Source: Nitrososphaerota archaeon (GTDB lineage Archaea > Thermoproteota > Nitrososphaeria > Nitrososphaerales > Nitrososphaeraceae). Taken from it: a stretch of DNA of 16,911 nucleotides. Under the pieces are notes generated by a model. That model searched no databases. It was not told the origin of the DNA and saw only the letters and a list, made by a program, of their open reading frames with translations. The DNA lies in the NCBI GenBank assembly GCA_005877345.1, contig VBPR01000220.1, positions 1 through 16,911 on the forward strand, read 5' to 3'. The position numbers were made by a program, and so were the translations under genes. This document shows, in pieces, positions 5,802 to 12,358 of this stretch; position 1 is the stretch's first letter, and every line of letters begins with the position of its first letter.

Positions 5802-5985
5802 ATATTTGAAAAAACATGATTCTGTAATTATCATAAAGTGCAGACATTTTGAGTATAGAATTACTTGTTTTGATCTCGGTGAAAAAGTCTAGCTTCCATA
5901 CATTGGTCTTCGCATAAACATTCTTACCAATTTTCTTATCAGAAAATATATTATTCTTTGTATCTGGTCCAATATTATCGGACAT
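5779..5985 (-). CDS. Small protein or truncated gene, convergent with the HEPN gene
   Basis: A 68-residue frame from the ATG at 5985, starting MSDNIGPDTKNNIFSDKKIG. A TATA-like TTTTAAAA (about 6008-6015) is centred 27 nt upstream, supporting real leaderless expression. Residues 35-55 are encoded by the right 62-bp repeat (IKTSNSILKMSALYDNYR); beyond it the protein becomes an aromatic tail (FFQIFISLFYF) that overlaps the HEPN 3' end. Because the left repeat encodes nearly the same peptide 800 bp away, I infer that an original gene was split or duplicated around the HEPN gene, and that this is its N-terminal part with a new tail. No family recognised. Confidence 0.45.
   Translation of the reverse strand: MSDNIGPDTKNNIFSDKKIGKNVYAKTNVWKLDFFTEIKTSNSILKMSALYDNYRIMFFQIFISLFYF
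5821..5882 (+). repeat. 62-bp direct repeat, right copy, flanking the HEPN gene
   Basis: Begins 19 nt after the HEPN stop and matches 4978-5039 at 56 of 62 positions. The differences do not favour synonymous sites, so the similarity looks like duplicated DNA rather than coding constraint. Confidence 0.9.
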
Positions 5986-6103
5986 AGTATTAATAAATAA
6001 TGTTTCATTTTAAAATGCCGGAACATAGTTATAATCTATAATTGATACTGACAAATTGAACTAAGGATTCTAGACTGGAAATTGTATGAAGTTTGCACTA
6101 ATA

Positions 6104-6237
6104 AAAAATAGACTTATTACGGTGTAACCTAGGTAAGGCAGGTTCTTATACTTAGTCGCAGAACTCTGAGTACTCTTTTAACACAAATAGACACCGGCCG
6201 GTGGGATTTCCTACGCTTGCGCTTCCAGTCCCACCGG
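6104..6237 (+). repeat. A-type hairpin element, copy 2
   Basis: The conserved block (aaaaaatagacttatt, then taaggcaggttcttatac) is at about 6104-6153. The hairpin is CCGGTGGGA (6198-6206), a 22-nt loop and TCCCACCGG (6229-6237). It lies just past the stop of the plastocyanin-like gene (6294). About 45 bp further upstream also align loosely with the copy at 6891. Confidence 0.75.
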
Positions 6238-6293
6238 TCATTATTAAAATAGGTTTATAATTTGTGATATCTGAAGAAATAGAGTAGGTATTA

Positions 6294-6791
6294 TTAGGAC
6301 ACATTGATTGTTCCATTCATTGTGTTTGGATGATACTTACAGTGATAACCTAGATCGCCCACTTGATCCGTTTTGAACTTGAATTCAACATTTTTTCCCG
6401 GCTTTATCTCTTCGCTTTCTGCGATTGCAGTTGTCTTTCCATAAGATTTAGAATCAATTATTAATTGATGTTCCTCGTCAGTGGGATTATCAATTTTTAT
6501 AGTATACTCGGTATTTGAAATTATATTGAAGTCAGGGTTCTCCTCTCCCGTACTATTAACCCACCTATAGCCCTGTTCGGCCTTCTCTTCTTCACCCTCT
6601 TCTTCGCGCACTTCGGCAACGTTAAGAATTATAGTGTTGTTGCTAGAAGCCGTACTCGTGGTATTCGAAGCGTTTTTGAGCACTCCTACATTGTGGATTA
6701 TTTGATTTGCGAATACTTCAGTGGGTAACACCGAGAATATGCCGCTAACAATCAATGCTATCATAGTAAAGATACCTATTTGATATACCAT
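6294..6791 (-). CDS. Secreted plastocyanin-like blue copper protein
   Basis: A 165-residue exported protein. Residues 5-28 form a signal peptide (IGIFTMIALIVSGIFSVL, likely cut after VFA). Residues 30-75 are a sequon-bearing, Glu-rich linker. Residues about 75-165 are a cupredoxin fold with type 1 copper ligands at the expected places: H108 (EEHQL) and, in the last loop, C151-x2-H154-x3-M158 (HCKYHPNTM). Such proteins carry electrons outside the membrane; ammonia-oxidising thaumarchaea encode many and use them in place of cytochrome c, so a role in respiratory electron transfer is likely but inferred. A TATA-like TTCTTATC is centred about 26 nt upstream. A-type hairpin elements stand on both sides of the gene. 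Confidence 0.85.
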   Translation of the reverse strand: MVYQIGIFTMIALIVSGIFSVLPTEVFANQIIHNVGVLKNASNTTSTASSNNTIILNVAEVREEEGEEEKAEQGYRWVNSTGEENPDFNIISNTEYTIKIDNPTDEEHQLIIDSKSYGKTTAIAESEEIKPGKNVEFKFKTDQVGDLGYHCKYHPNTMNGTINVS

Positions 6792-6890
6792 AATTCGAGG
6801 TTAAGAAAGCAAAAGATAAGAATTTCTGTCTACGTGGTGAATAGCGAGTTAAGGATTTTGGAATGGGTATTGTACCAAGATTGCATTAAT

Positions 6891-7017
6891 GAAAAATAGA
6901 CTTATTCCAGAGATAACAGCTAAGGCAGGTTCTAATATTTAGTGGCATGTATTTTATTAAGTTCAATAGTTCAATGGCCGGTGGGATTCTCTACGTTTGC
7001 ATATTCAGTCCCACCGG
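6891..7017 (+). repeat. A-type hairpin element, copy 3
   Basis: The conserved block gaaaaatagacttattccag through ttctaatattta (6891-6941) is followed by CCGGTGGGA (6978-6986), a 22-nt loop and TCCCACCGG (7009-7017). It is the closest match to copy 1 in the first block (cttattccagagataac shared exactly). Confidence 0.8.
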
Positions 7018-7089
7018 ACTTAGAAAATTTATTTAAATTTTATTGCCAATCAATGAATGAAGTAAGGTACTTCAGATCAGCATACGTTT

Positions 7090-7143
7090 GCCGGTGGAAT
7101 TATTTTCGTCCTTTATCGCGTACAGCTCTAATCCCTATAGTGC
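7090..7143 (+). repeat. B-type hairpin element, copy 2
   Basis: GCCGGTGGAATTATTTTCGT at 7090-7109 matches the copy at 573 with one substitution, and gctcta-tccc-tatagtg closes it. Stem pairing is weaker here (one mismatch in the outer stem). It follows an A element at 73 bp, like the decayed A and B pair at 457-625. Confidence 0.6.
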
Positions 7144-7239
7144 TTTTGAGAATTGGAATATAAGAAAACTTAACTAGAGTAAGGCCGTTACAGCATTTAG
7201 TTGGAGCGTGTTTAGGATGCTGGTAGTGGTAGAGAACTA

Positions 7240-7653
7240 GTGACTACTGATAGTAGGATCGTGGGTATCGTAGACGATGATAAAGATATCACTATACTTT
7301 TTCAAGGGGCCTTACGCAGTACTGCACGAATTAGAATACTTACTTTTACAGATCCAATTTTAGCACTCGAGCATTTTCTTGTTAATGATCGTACTTACGC
7401 AATGGTAATATGTGATTCCAAAATGCCTGGCTTGAACGGCATTGAATTGTTAAAAAAGATGAAGGATTTGAATCAGTTTGTGAGAACAATATTAATTACT
7501 GCATATGAACTTGACCAGCATCTTTTCATGCAATATGCAAAAATGAGGATAATTAATGGATTTCTTCAGAAGCCTATACGCTTGGATGATTTGCGTGACG
7601 AAGTGAATAACCAACTACTTGCGTACGAGTCAGACAAAAAACATCCTTCCTAA
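7240..7653 (+). CDS. Stand-alone CheY-like response regulator
   Basis: A 137-residue single receiver domain. All phosphorylation residues are present: acidic pair D12/D13 in VDDDKD, phosphoacceptor D59 in ICDSKMPGLNG, T87 in LITAY and K111 in QKP. There is no DNA-binding or enzymatic output domain, so it should act by binding a partner when phosphorylated by a histidine kinase; no kinase gene is in the window. The only in-frame start after an upstream stop is GTG at 7240. No clear TATA box sits at the usual distance. The neighbour downstream, 236 nt away, is the GvpU-like gene; co-function is not shown. Confidence 0.9.
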   Translation: MTTDSRIVGIVDDDKDITILFQGALRSTARIRILTFTDPILALEHFLVNDRTYAMVICDSKMPGLNGIELLKKMKDLNQFVRTILITAYELDQHLFMQYAKMRIINGFLQKPIRLDDLRDEVNNQLLAYESDKKHPS

Positions 7654-7889
7654 TGACAAGAATCATAAATTAAATTTACCATCTGTAAAATTCAAAGGCC
7701 CAGTTTTGGTGCGTTCCTTAGTACGTGGTAGTTACAGTAATAGAAGATGCATTAAATTATTAAAAGACTGAGCAGACCCATCTGGGGTGAACCGTGTTTG
7801 TAGTTATCTTGGCACTTATTAGTAGGCTATGCTCAACAAACTATAGAAAAATTAATCCTTAAATTCGATGACGAGATATCTCAGATAAT
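7654..7889. other. Gap between receiver and GvpU-like genes
   Basis: No gene, strong hairpin or repeat was recognised. A TATA-like ccttaaattc at about 7856-7865 may serve the gene at 7890. Confidence 0.4.
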
Positions 7890-8324
7890 TTGTCATTAGA
7901 TTTAGATAATGAGAAAATTCTTGAGCGTTATAAGAAAATAATACTTGGTTTAGAATCCCTCGTAAGAATTGTAACAACTGGCAAGTCAGATAGTAAAATA
8001 CCAATTACTATTAACGCGCATGGAACTTTCATTTCAGGGGATTTAGTTTCTATAGAAAATTTCCACAATAATATGAAAACTACCATGCTCCAAAACCTCG
8101 ATCAAAAGAACAATCCTGAGGTATACGAGCCAATAAGAGATGCACTCCAGATTTTGGAGAATATAAAGATTATAGATGAAAATAATAACTTTATTTTCGA
8201 TTATATCTGTATAAAAGACGCATCAATTTTCGTCACAGGTTCCCGTCCGTTTGTCACACCTTATTGGATTGGAAAACTCGAATCTGTAGATGGATTCTCT
8301 ATTGGCAAGATGGTCTCTGAGTAA
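7890..8324 (+). CDS. GvpU-like protein
   Basis: A 144-residue soluble protein. The middle (ITINAHGTFISGDLVSIENF) and particularly the end (PYWIGKLESVDGFSIGK, about 124-140) match the pattern of GvpU, the gas-vesicle accessory family, where a strand with ISG is followed by an LKDA-type strand (here IKDASIF) and a W-x-GKL-x-VDGF-x-GK close. Length is like the family. No gvpA or other gas-vesicle gene is present, so this is an orphan homologue and its role need not concern vesicles. The start is TTG at 7890: an upstream in-frame stop at 7869 leaves no ATG. Its first codons (TTG TCA TTA) are identical to those of the Cache protein at 2927. Confidence 0.65.
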   Translation: MSLDLDNEKILERYKKIILGLESLVRIVTTGKSDSKIPITINAHGTFISGDLVSIENFHNNMKTTMLQNLDQKNNPEVYEPIRDALQILENIKIIDENNNFIFDYICIKDASIFVTGSRPFVTPYWIGKLESVDGFSIGKMVSE

Positions 8325-8410
8325 TCTAATTGTAAAATACTTTATTGTACAATTGTTGTACGTGAAAATAATGTATTTTTCAATAGTTTCGGCATTTCAC
8401 ATTTATCATA

Positions 8411-8416
8411 GGAGGT
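8411..8416 (+). promoter_or_regulatory. Shine-Dalgarno site deciding the 8424 start
   Basis: GGAGGT complements the 3' end of archaeal 16S rRNA and lies 7 nt before the ATG at 8424, favouring that codon over the TTG at 8421. Most other genes here lack such a site, so this operon is likely translated from a leadered mRNA. Confidence 0.8.
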
Positions 8417-8423
8417 ATTTTTG

Positions 8424-9551
8424 ATGGCACGTACTCATAGAATCCCCAGATCCAGAAAATCAAAGCAACAGACCAAAGTAAGAACGACAAAAGGAAAAAT
8501 AATAGAGCATGGTGATATTTTCTTTTTCTATAGGCCAAAGATTGATACCGAAGAAGTAAAAGACATTGAAAGTGTCCAGAGATTTTATATGGTTATGTCG
8601 CCCGAGAATTCTCATCTACACAGAATCTTTCTTATAGGACAGAAACAGCTTCCAGAAATCATAGAAGGAAAGTCTAACTCAGAAGAGAGGAACTGGGCAC
8701 TAAACGTTCTTACCAGTTCAAACGCGGAAGAAATTAGAAATGAATTCCTGCCGGCAGAATATCTTACAGAAACACGTGGCTCAAGAAGGATTGGTGCTGC
8801 TGTACCTGTGGGAGAAGGAAAATACTCCATTGTAGAACACGAAGGACATTCCGAGCTAGCTTACATCCTGGAGCTCCCAGAGGTGCCAGGGCCTACTCAG
8901 AGAGAGTTTCAGATTAAAAAAGAGTCAAGCTATATAGTATCTGTCAAAAATCCTGATATTCAGGTGCCAGGTTACAGTGCATTTCTTAAAAGAAAGCCAC
9001 GTTATCCTAATTCATTGAAAGAAAAATTCGGGAATCGACGTTGGATAAATATTGATGATCCACATCTTTTAGACTATGAAAATAGTCAGTTACTATTGAT
9101 TGGAGCTAGAAAGAATGATGTAGAAGAAGAGCTCGGTATAGATATAGATGAAGAAAAAGAATCTAGCAGAACTGCAGAGCTTTTCAATGACCTCAAGATA
9201 AGAAAAGAGCAAGTACCACTCAAACCTCTCTTTAAGGGTAAATTCCCAAGCAAAGAAGAAGTGCCCTTTGCTCAAGAAATAAAGACACTTACAGATGAAG
9301 AGGCACCAGGAAGGGGCGGTAAAGTAGGTGGAAAGATAGCAGCCAGCTCTTCTGTCTCAGCCGCCTCAATCGCAAAAGTCCTCTCTGGAATCGAATTCCC
9401 AAAGAACAAAAATCAATTAATAGATTATGCGAAGCAACATAAAGATAGAATTAGCGATCCTTATTCTGTGATTGAAACTCTGAGAGAACTACATGATACT
9501 CGCTTTGAAAACATGGCAGATGTCGAAAAAGCTTTGGGTGAAATTAGGTAA
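8424..9551 (+). CDS. Conserved unknown protein with C-terminal DUF2795-like module
   Basis: A 375-residue protein. A basic N-terminus (MARTHRIPRSRKSKQQTK) precedes a mixed alpha/beta domain (about 25-235) containing HGDIFFFYRP, VQRFYMVMSP, IGQKQLPEI, a TRGSRR motif, ELAYILELPEVPGP and SYIVSVKNP; I recognise this pattern from a widespread prokaryotic family of unknown function. A Glu-rich linker and a glycine-rich hinge (about 240-310) lead to a 60-residue helical module ending EKALGEIR (about 316-375), matching DUF2795-like domains (V-L-x-GIEFPKNKNQL). The next gene, 44 nt downstream with its own Shine-Dalgarno site, carries two more such modules, so the products probably bind a common partner or each other. 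Start chosen by the GGAGGT at 8411. Confidence 0.75.
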   Translation: MARTHRIPRSRKSKQQTKVRTTKGKIIEHGDIFFFYRPKIDTEEVKDIESVQRFYMVMSPENSHLHRIFLIGQKQLPEIIEGKSNSEERNWALNVLTSSNAEEIRNEFLPAEYLTETRGSRRIGAAVPVGEGKYSIVEHEGHSELAYILELPEVPGPTQREFQIKKESSYIVSVKNPDIQVPGYSAFLKRKPRYPNSLKEKFGNRRWINIDDPHLLDYENSQLLLIGARKNDVEEELGIDIDEEKESSRTAELFNDLKIRKEQVPLKPLFKGKFPSKEEVPFAQEIKTLTDEEAPGRGGKVGGKIAASSSVSAASIAKVLSGIEFPKNKNQLIDYAKQHKDRISDPYSVIETLRELHDTRFENMADVEKALGEIR

Positions 9552-9584
9552 AAAATGAGGTTTACTCTAATTCAGGATTTTGCC

Positions 9585-9590
9585 AGGTGA
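9585..9590 (+). promoter_or_regulatory. Shine-Dalgarno site deciding the 9596 start
   Basis: AGGTGA is a perfect complement of the archaeal 16S tail and sits 5 nt before the ATG at 9596. It overlaps the GTG at 9587, which is therefore unlikely to be the start. Confidence 0.75.
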
Positions 9591-9595
9591 GTCTC

Positions 9596-10192
9596 ATGAG
9601 TAGCAAACCTTCAAAAGTTCTGGCCCACGACTCACAATTTTCTTGTCCTTTCTGTGGTAAGGGATACGATCAAAAGTCGAGATTGCAACGCCACGCTCAA
9701 ACTGCTCACCCTCCAAGTGCTCCTTCTGCATCTGATGTGGAAAAGGCACTAAAGGGAATCAGATATCCGAAGACAAAAGAAGAATTATTCGAAATTGCTA
9801 TACAAAGAACTGCCGGTGAAAGTCCTGGCCTTTTGACCCTTATCGATTCGCTACCCAAACGAAACTATAGGGACTCTGCGGAAGTTGCCATAGCCTTCGG
9901 AGAATTAAAGAGTGGAAAGCGACCCAGAGCTGCAGCTAGTGTGGCCAAATTGGAATCCCCCAGCAAAAAAGGAGGAAGAAGCGCTTTGAAATCAAGGAAA
10001 ATCTCTGCATCCAGAATTGCTAGAGTATTAAAAGGAATCAATTTTCCCAAGTCTAAACGAAGCATAATCGGACATGTGAGAAAACAGCATGATTCGGATA
10101 AGGAGGAAATAATCTCAGTCTTACACAAAATTTCAGACAAAAAGTACCTAAGTATGATACAGGTTGAGATAGAGCTTGGCAGGGTCAAATAA
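9596..10192 (+). CDS. C2H2 zinc finger protein with two DUF2795-like modules
   Basis: A 198-residue basic protein. Residues 17-38 are a classical C2H2 finger: C17-x2-C20-x12-H33-x4-H38 (CPFCGKGYDQKSRLQRH). Two helical modules follow: about 46-104 (VEKALKGIRYPKTKEEL to AFGELK) and about 139-198 (IARVLKGINFPKSKRSI to ELGRVK), separated by a Lys/Ser/Arg-rich linker. Both align with the C-terminus of the upstream gene product (GI-x-FPK-x-K near the start, x-LG-x-[IV][RK] at the end). The finger and basic linker suggest nucleic-acid binding. The two genes likely form an operon. A finger joined to DUF2795-like modules is an unusual architecture. The ATG at 9596 is chosen because of the AGGTGA site. 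Confidence 0.8.
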   Translation: MSSKPSKVLAHDSQFSCPFCGKGYDQKSRLQRHAQTAHPPSAPSASDVEKALKGIRYPKTKEELFEIAIQRTAGESPGLLTLIDSLPKRNYRDSAEVAIAFGELKSGKRPRAAASVAKLESPSKKGGRSALKSRKISASRIARVLKGINFPKSKRSIIGHVRKQHDSDKEEIISVLHKISDKKYLSMIQVEIELGRVK

Positions 10193-10273
10193 AGCAAAAG
10201 ATTTAGACAAAATTTAGCCCCGCATTTAACAAGTTTATTGTAAAAATACTTTCGTATTCTTCAATTTTCTCGT

Positions 10274-10290
10274 TATAAGCTAGGCTTATA
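10274..10290. repeat. Perfect 7-bp inverted repeat
   Basis: tataagc (10274-10280), three bases, gcttata (10284-10290). It lies 82 nt after the zinc finger gene. A dyad of this size can be a protein-binding site or a weak hairpin. Confidence 0.5.
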
Positions 10291-10454
10291 TCTTTATTGA
10301 TAACAGAGCTTAATACATTTTAATAATGTTCTAGCCATTGATTGTGAAAATAGTTTACCTATATACGGTGACGGACGTTAAAAACTCGAAGGGAACTCGA
10401 CACCAATGACGTATCATCGATTACTTGTGTTAATTCTATTAGAATTTAGTTATT

Positions 10455-10469
10455 TCACTGTTTCAGTGA
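10455..10469. repeat. Perfect 6-bp inverted repeat upstream of the coiled-coil gene
   Basis: tcactg, ttt, cagtga. It lies about 120 nt before the start at 10588 and next to another imperfect dyad (10472-10487). An operator role is possible. Confidence 0.4.
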
Positions 10470-10587
10470 GGATAAGCGTGCACTTATGAAATAATATTTT
10501 AACTATGTTCAATTTCAATATAGATGTCATTTAAAAATTCTAAATCAATAAAAAAGTTAATTTATGAAGATACTCAAGTAAACCATA

Positions 10588-10884
10588 ATGAGCTCAGAAG
10601 ATAATGAGATTAAGACTCGAAGAGAGTATATACAATCACTAATAAGCAGTCTCGGATCCGATCAGATTAATCGAGAGAACCTAATTTCTGAAATGCTAGA
10701 AGAATTCAATAAACTTTATGTAATTATTGAAACCTTAAATTCTGAGATATCCCAAGTAAGGGAACTATACAACTTTGTTATCAATTTAATTATATCTATT
10801 CCAGAAGTTCAGAATAATCCATCTCTGATGGCTAAAATACAAGAATTCTATCCTGAAGAATCCGCCCGTGGTCATGAATCGTAA
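10588..10884 (+). CDS. Small coiled-coil protein, unknown function
   Basis: A 98-residue soluble protein, almost wholly helical. Residues about 8-75 have heptad-like spacing of Leu, Ile and Val (YIQSLISSLGS, LISEMLEEFNKLYVIIETL, ISQVRELYNFVINLII), which suggests a coiled coil or helical hairpin; the last 20 residues are polar. No cysteine, signal or known motif. A TATA-like ttaatttatg centred about 26 nt before the ATG fits a leaderless mRNA. It could be an oligomerisation or adaptor protein. No family is recognised. Confidence 0.65.
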   Translation: MSSEDNEIKTRREYIQSLISSLGSDQINRENLISEMLEEFNKLYVIIETLNSEISQVRELYNFVINLIISIPEVQNNPSLMAKIQEFYPEESARGHES

Positions 10885-10955
10885 CCTATAGTAAATGATG
10901 AATTAAAATTCGTCGTAAAGCCATTGCGCTTAAAGCTTGATTTTTAATTTGGTAA

Positions 10956-10966
10956 CCTTTTAAAGG
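10956..10966 (+). promoter_or_regulatory. Palindromic TATA box before the 10989 gene
   Basis: ccttttaaagg is a nearly perfect palindrome centred 28 nt before the GTG start at 10989, as expected for a leaderless promoter. The symmetry might also be an operator. Confidence 0.55.
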
Positions 10967-10988
10967 ACTAGTTCTAAAATATATTCCT

Positions 10989-11231
10989 GTGAATAAGTAC
11001 GCTTTACCTTTTACTCTTCTGGTAATTATGGCTATTCTAATATCAGGTCTAGACATACAGCGAGCAAATTATATTGTATCAGGAAAGTTACCTTCTGGAG
11101 GTACATGGAGCACAATTTCTTCCGTAACCTATGATTTGGTTGGAGCATCCATTATGTCTACATATTCCAACTCAAGTAGCTATTACATAAAAATACTAGA
11201 ATATCAATCTATAGTAAACCAATGGTTGTGA
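10989..11231 (+). CDS. Small secreted protein, unknown function
   Basis: An 80-residue protein starting at GTG 10989. A signal peptide (PFTLLVIMAILISGLDIQ, about residues 7-24) is followed by a mature part rich in Ser, Tyr and Gly with the sequon NSS and no cysteine: GKLPSGGTWSTISSVTYDL is the most conserved-looking piece. The promoter ccttttaaagg supports this start. It stands alone, convergent with the Hsp20 gene. The family is not recognised; a surface or envelope peptide is likely. Confidence 0.55.
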   Translation: MNKYALPFTLLVIMAILISGLDIQRANYIVSGKLPSGGTWSTISSVTYDLVGASIMSTYSNSSSYYIKILEYQSIVNQWL

Positions 11232-11315
11232 GCATTCTTCCACCTATGTCATTTAAAATATGATTTTTTTAGACCCTATGAGAAAATAGTAACGAAAATA
11301 AGGTTTACCATCAGC

Positions 11316-11768
11316 CTAGCCTTTTGAGCCCGACGAGGCCGACGGGGACAGACTAGTTATTTTGTGGTGACCTCTCTTTTTATTATTCTTTTTCTCGAAC
11401 CTTACCTCAAGCAATCCATTTAAAAAAGTTGATTTGAATACTCTAGTATCTGCTTCGGCAGGGAAATATATGATTTCATAGTATGTTCTTTTTTCATTTT
11501 CAGCATTTACTTCTAACTCGTTATCATACACATTCATTTTGATTCGCTCTTCACAGACGCCGGGAAGTTCTGTTATCACCTTTACTTCTTTACCAGTTGT
11601 TATTACTTCACATATTAGCTGTCTTACTACAATACCGCTAGCTTCCTCAACTTGCCTGTCCAACGCCTCGGCCATTTGGTTCAATATCCAAGCAAGGTCA
11701 CTTTTCCTGACAAGATATCCATTTGCATTTAAAAATTTCTTAACTCTCTCGACTTCCTGGTCTTCCAT
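11316..11768 (-). CDS. Small heat-shock protein, Hsp20/alpha-crystallin family
   Basis: A 150-residue protein. A helical N-terminal region (about 1-45, MEDQEVERVKKFLNANGYLV) leads into an alpha-crystallin domain (about 52-128): VKVITELPGV, then IKMNVYDNELEVNAE, a Tyr-rich strand, the FP segment (IIYFPAEAD) and the signature close LNGLLEVRFEKK. Such proteins are ATP-independent holdases that bind unfolding proteins in the cytoplasm. The C-terminal tail is Lys, His and Ser-rich and lacks the I-x-I/V motif that normally links dimers into large cages, so a smaller oligomer is possible. A TATA-like box (about 11786-11796, minus) is centred 24 nt before the ATG. Confidence 0.85.
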   Translation of the reverse strand: MEDQEVERVKKFLNANGYLVRKSDLAWILNQMAEALDRQVEEASGIVVRQLICEVITTGKEVKVITELPGVCEERIKMNVYDNELEVNAENEKRTYYEIIYFPAEADTRVFKSTFLNGLLEVRFEKKNNKKRGHHKITSLSPSASSGSKG

Positions 11769-11785
11769 TCTAGTCTATCTTCAAC

Positions 11786-11796
11786 AATATATTTAT
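11786..11796 (-). promoter_or_regulatory. TATA box of the Hsp20 gene
   Basis: Minus-strand ATAAATATATT, centred about 24 nt before the ATG at 11768. Confidence 0.55.
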
Positions 11797-11867
11797 GACT
11801 TGGGGAGTAAACATTTTGTAATTTGTTGTTAACAATTTAAATATTCGCTATAAGTTGGTATATTCAA

Positions 11868-12136
11868 TTAAGTAACGTTTATCTTTTCTATACATTTGTC
11901 ACAGTATCTTTCAATAAGAAAAATTTCACCCATGTCATAACATGCCATCTTGGTTGGGATTTCATGACACATAGTGCATTCACCAGACACATAGTGCATT
12001 CACCACCAACAAAACGTCTAATATACTCTCTTTTTTGATATTCCGACAAACTAGGATTAGCCAATTTTTGACCTATAAATTTTAATTTATCTTGTGAATA
12101 GGCAATGGCTTTTATGGTAGGTTCTGGTCTTTTCAA
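11868..12136 (-). pseudogene. Zinc-site protein broken by a 20-bp tandem duplication
   Basis: From TTG 12136 the minus strand encodes MKRPEPTIKAIAYSQDKLKF and a helical region up to GGECTMC. There an exact 20-bp tandem duplication (11966-11985 and 11986-12005) shifts the frame, and the present product ends at 11888 with an unrelated tail. With one copy removed the frame runs 82 codons to a TAA at 11868-11870 and gives CTMCHEIPTKMACYDMGEI and then ERYCDKCIEK, restoring two CxxC pairs (C47/C50 and C72/C75), a normal four-cysteine zinc site. This is strong evidence for a recent inactivating, and possibly reversible, duplication. A TATA-like box (about 12155-12167, minus) centred about 25 nt upstream supports a leaderless TTG start. 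If expressed today it would make an 82-residue protein lacking the second pair. Confidence 0.85.
11966..12005. repeat. Perfect 20-bp tandem duplication
   Basis: gacacatagtgcattcacca occurs twice without a gap. The length is not divisible by three, so it frameshifts the gene that contains it. Confidence 0.95.
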
Positions 12137-12154
12137 GGTAAATCAAATTGGACA

Positions 12155-12167
12155 ATAAATTATAAAG
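12155..12167 (-). promoter_or_regulatory. TATA box of the broken zinc-site gene
   Basis: Minus-strand TTTATAATTTATT, centred about 25 nt before the TTG at 12136. It supports this TTG as a true leaderless start. Confidence 0.55.
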
Positions 12168-12358
12168 CAATTCATGCATTACTGATAGATAAATTTAGGA
12201 ATCTGTGCACCTCAGGAAATTTGTCATGTCAAATGTATTTTTTGCTTCTCAAAATAAAGATGCTCCCTTGTTTCCTTAAACTCAATCTAGTAGACATTAA
12301 ACGCTGTAATAAGGTTTGATAAGTCTCAAATATTAAGCTGTTCAGGGTATATTAGATA

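Larger units (their letters stand above)
10193..10587. other. Intergenic stretch with small dyads
   Basis: No gene is seen in 395 nt. It holds three short inverted repeats: tataagc-tag-gcttata (10274-10290), tcactg-ttt-cagtga (10455-10469) and ataag-n6-cttat (10472-10487). The first could terminate the operon or serve as an operator; none is followed by a clear T run. A TATA-like ttaatttatg (about 10558-10567) serves the next gene. Confidence 0.5.

Noticed and set aside
6942..7163. 73-codon plus-strand frame
   Set aside because: It runs through the A3 and B2 hairpin elements, has no promoter at the right place and a composition set by the repeats.
7240..8324. Receiver and GvpU-like genes as one operon
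   Set aside because: They are 236 nt apart and the second has its own TATA-like site; no shared function is visible.
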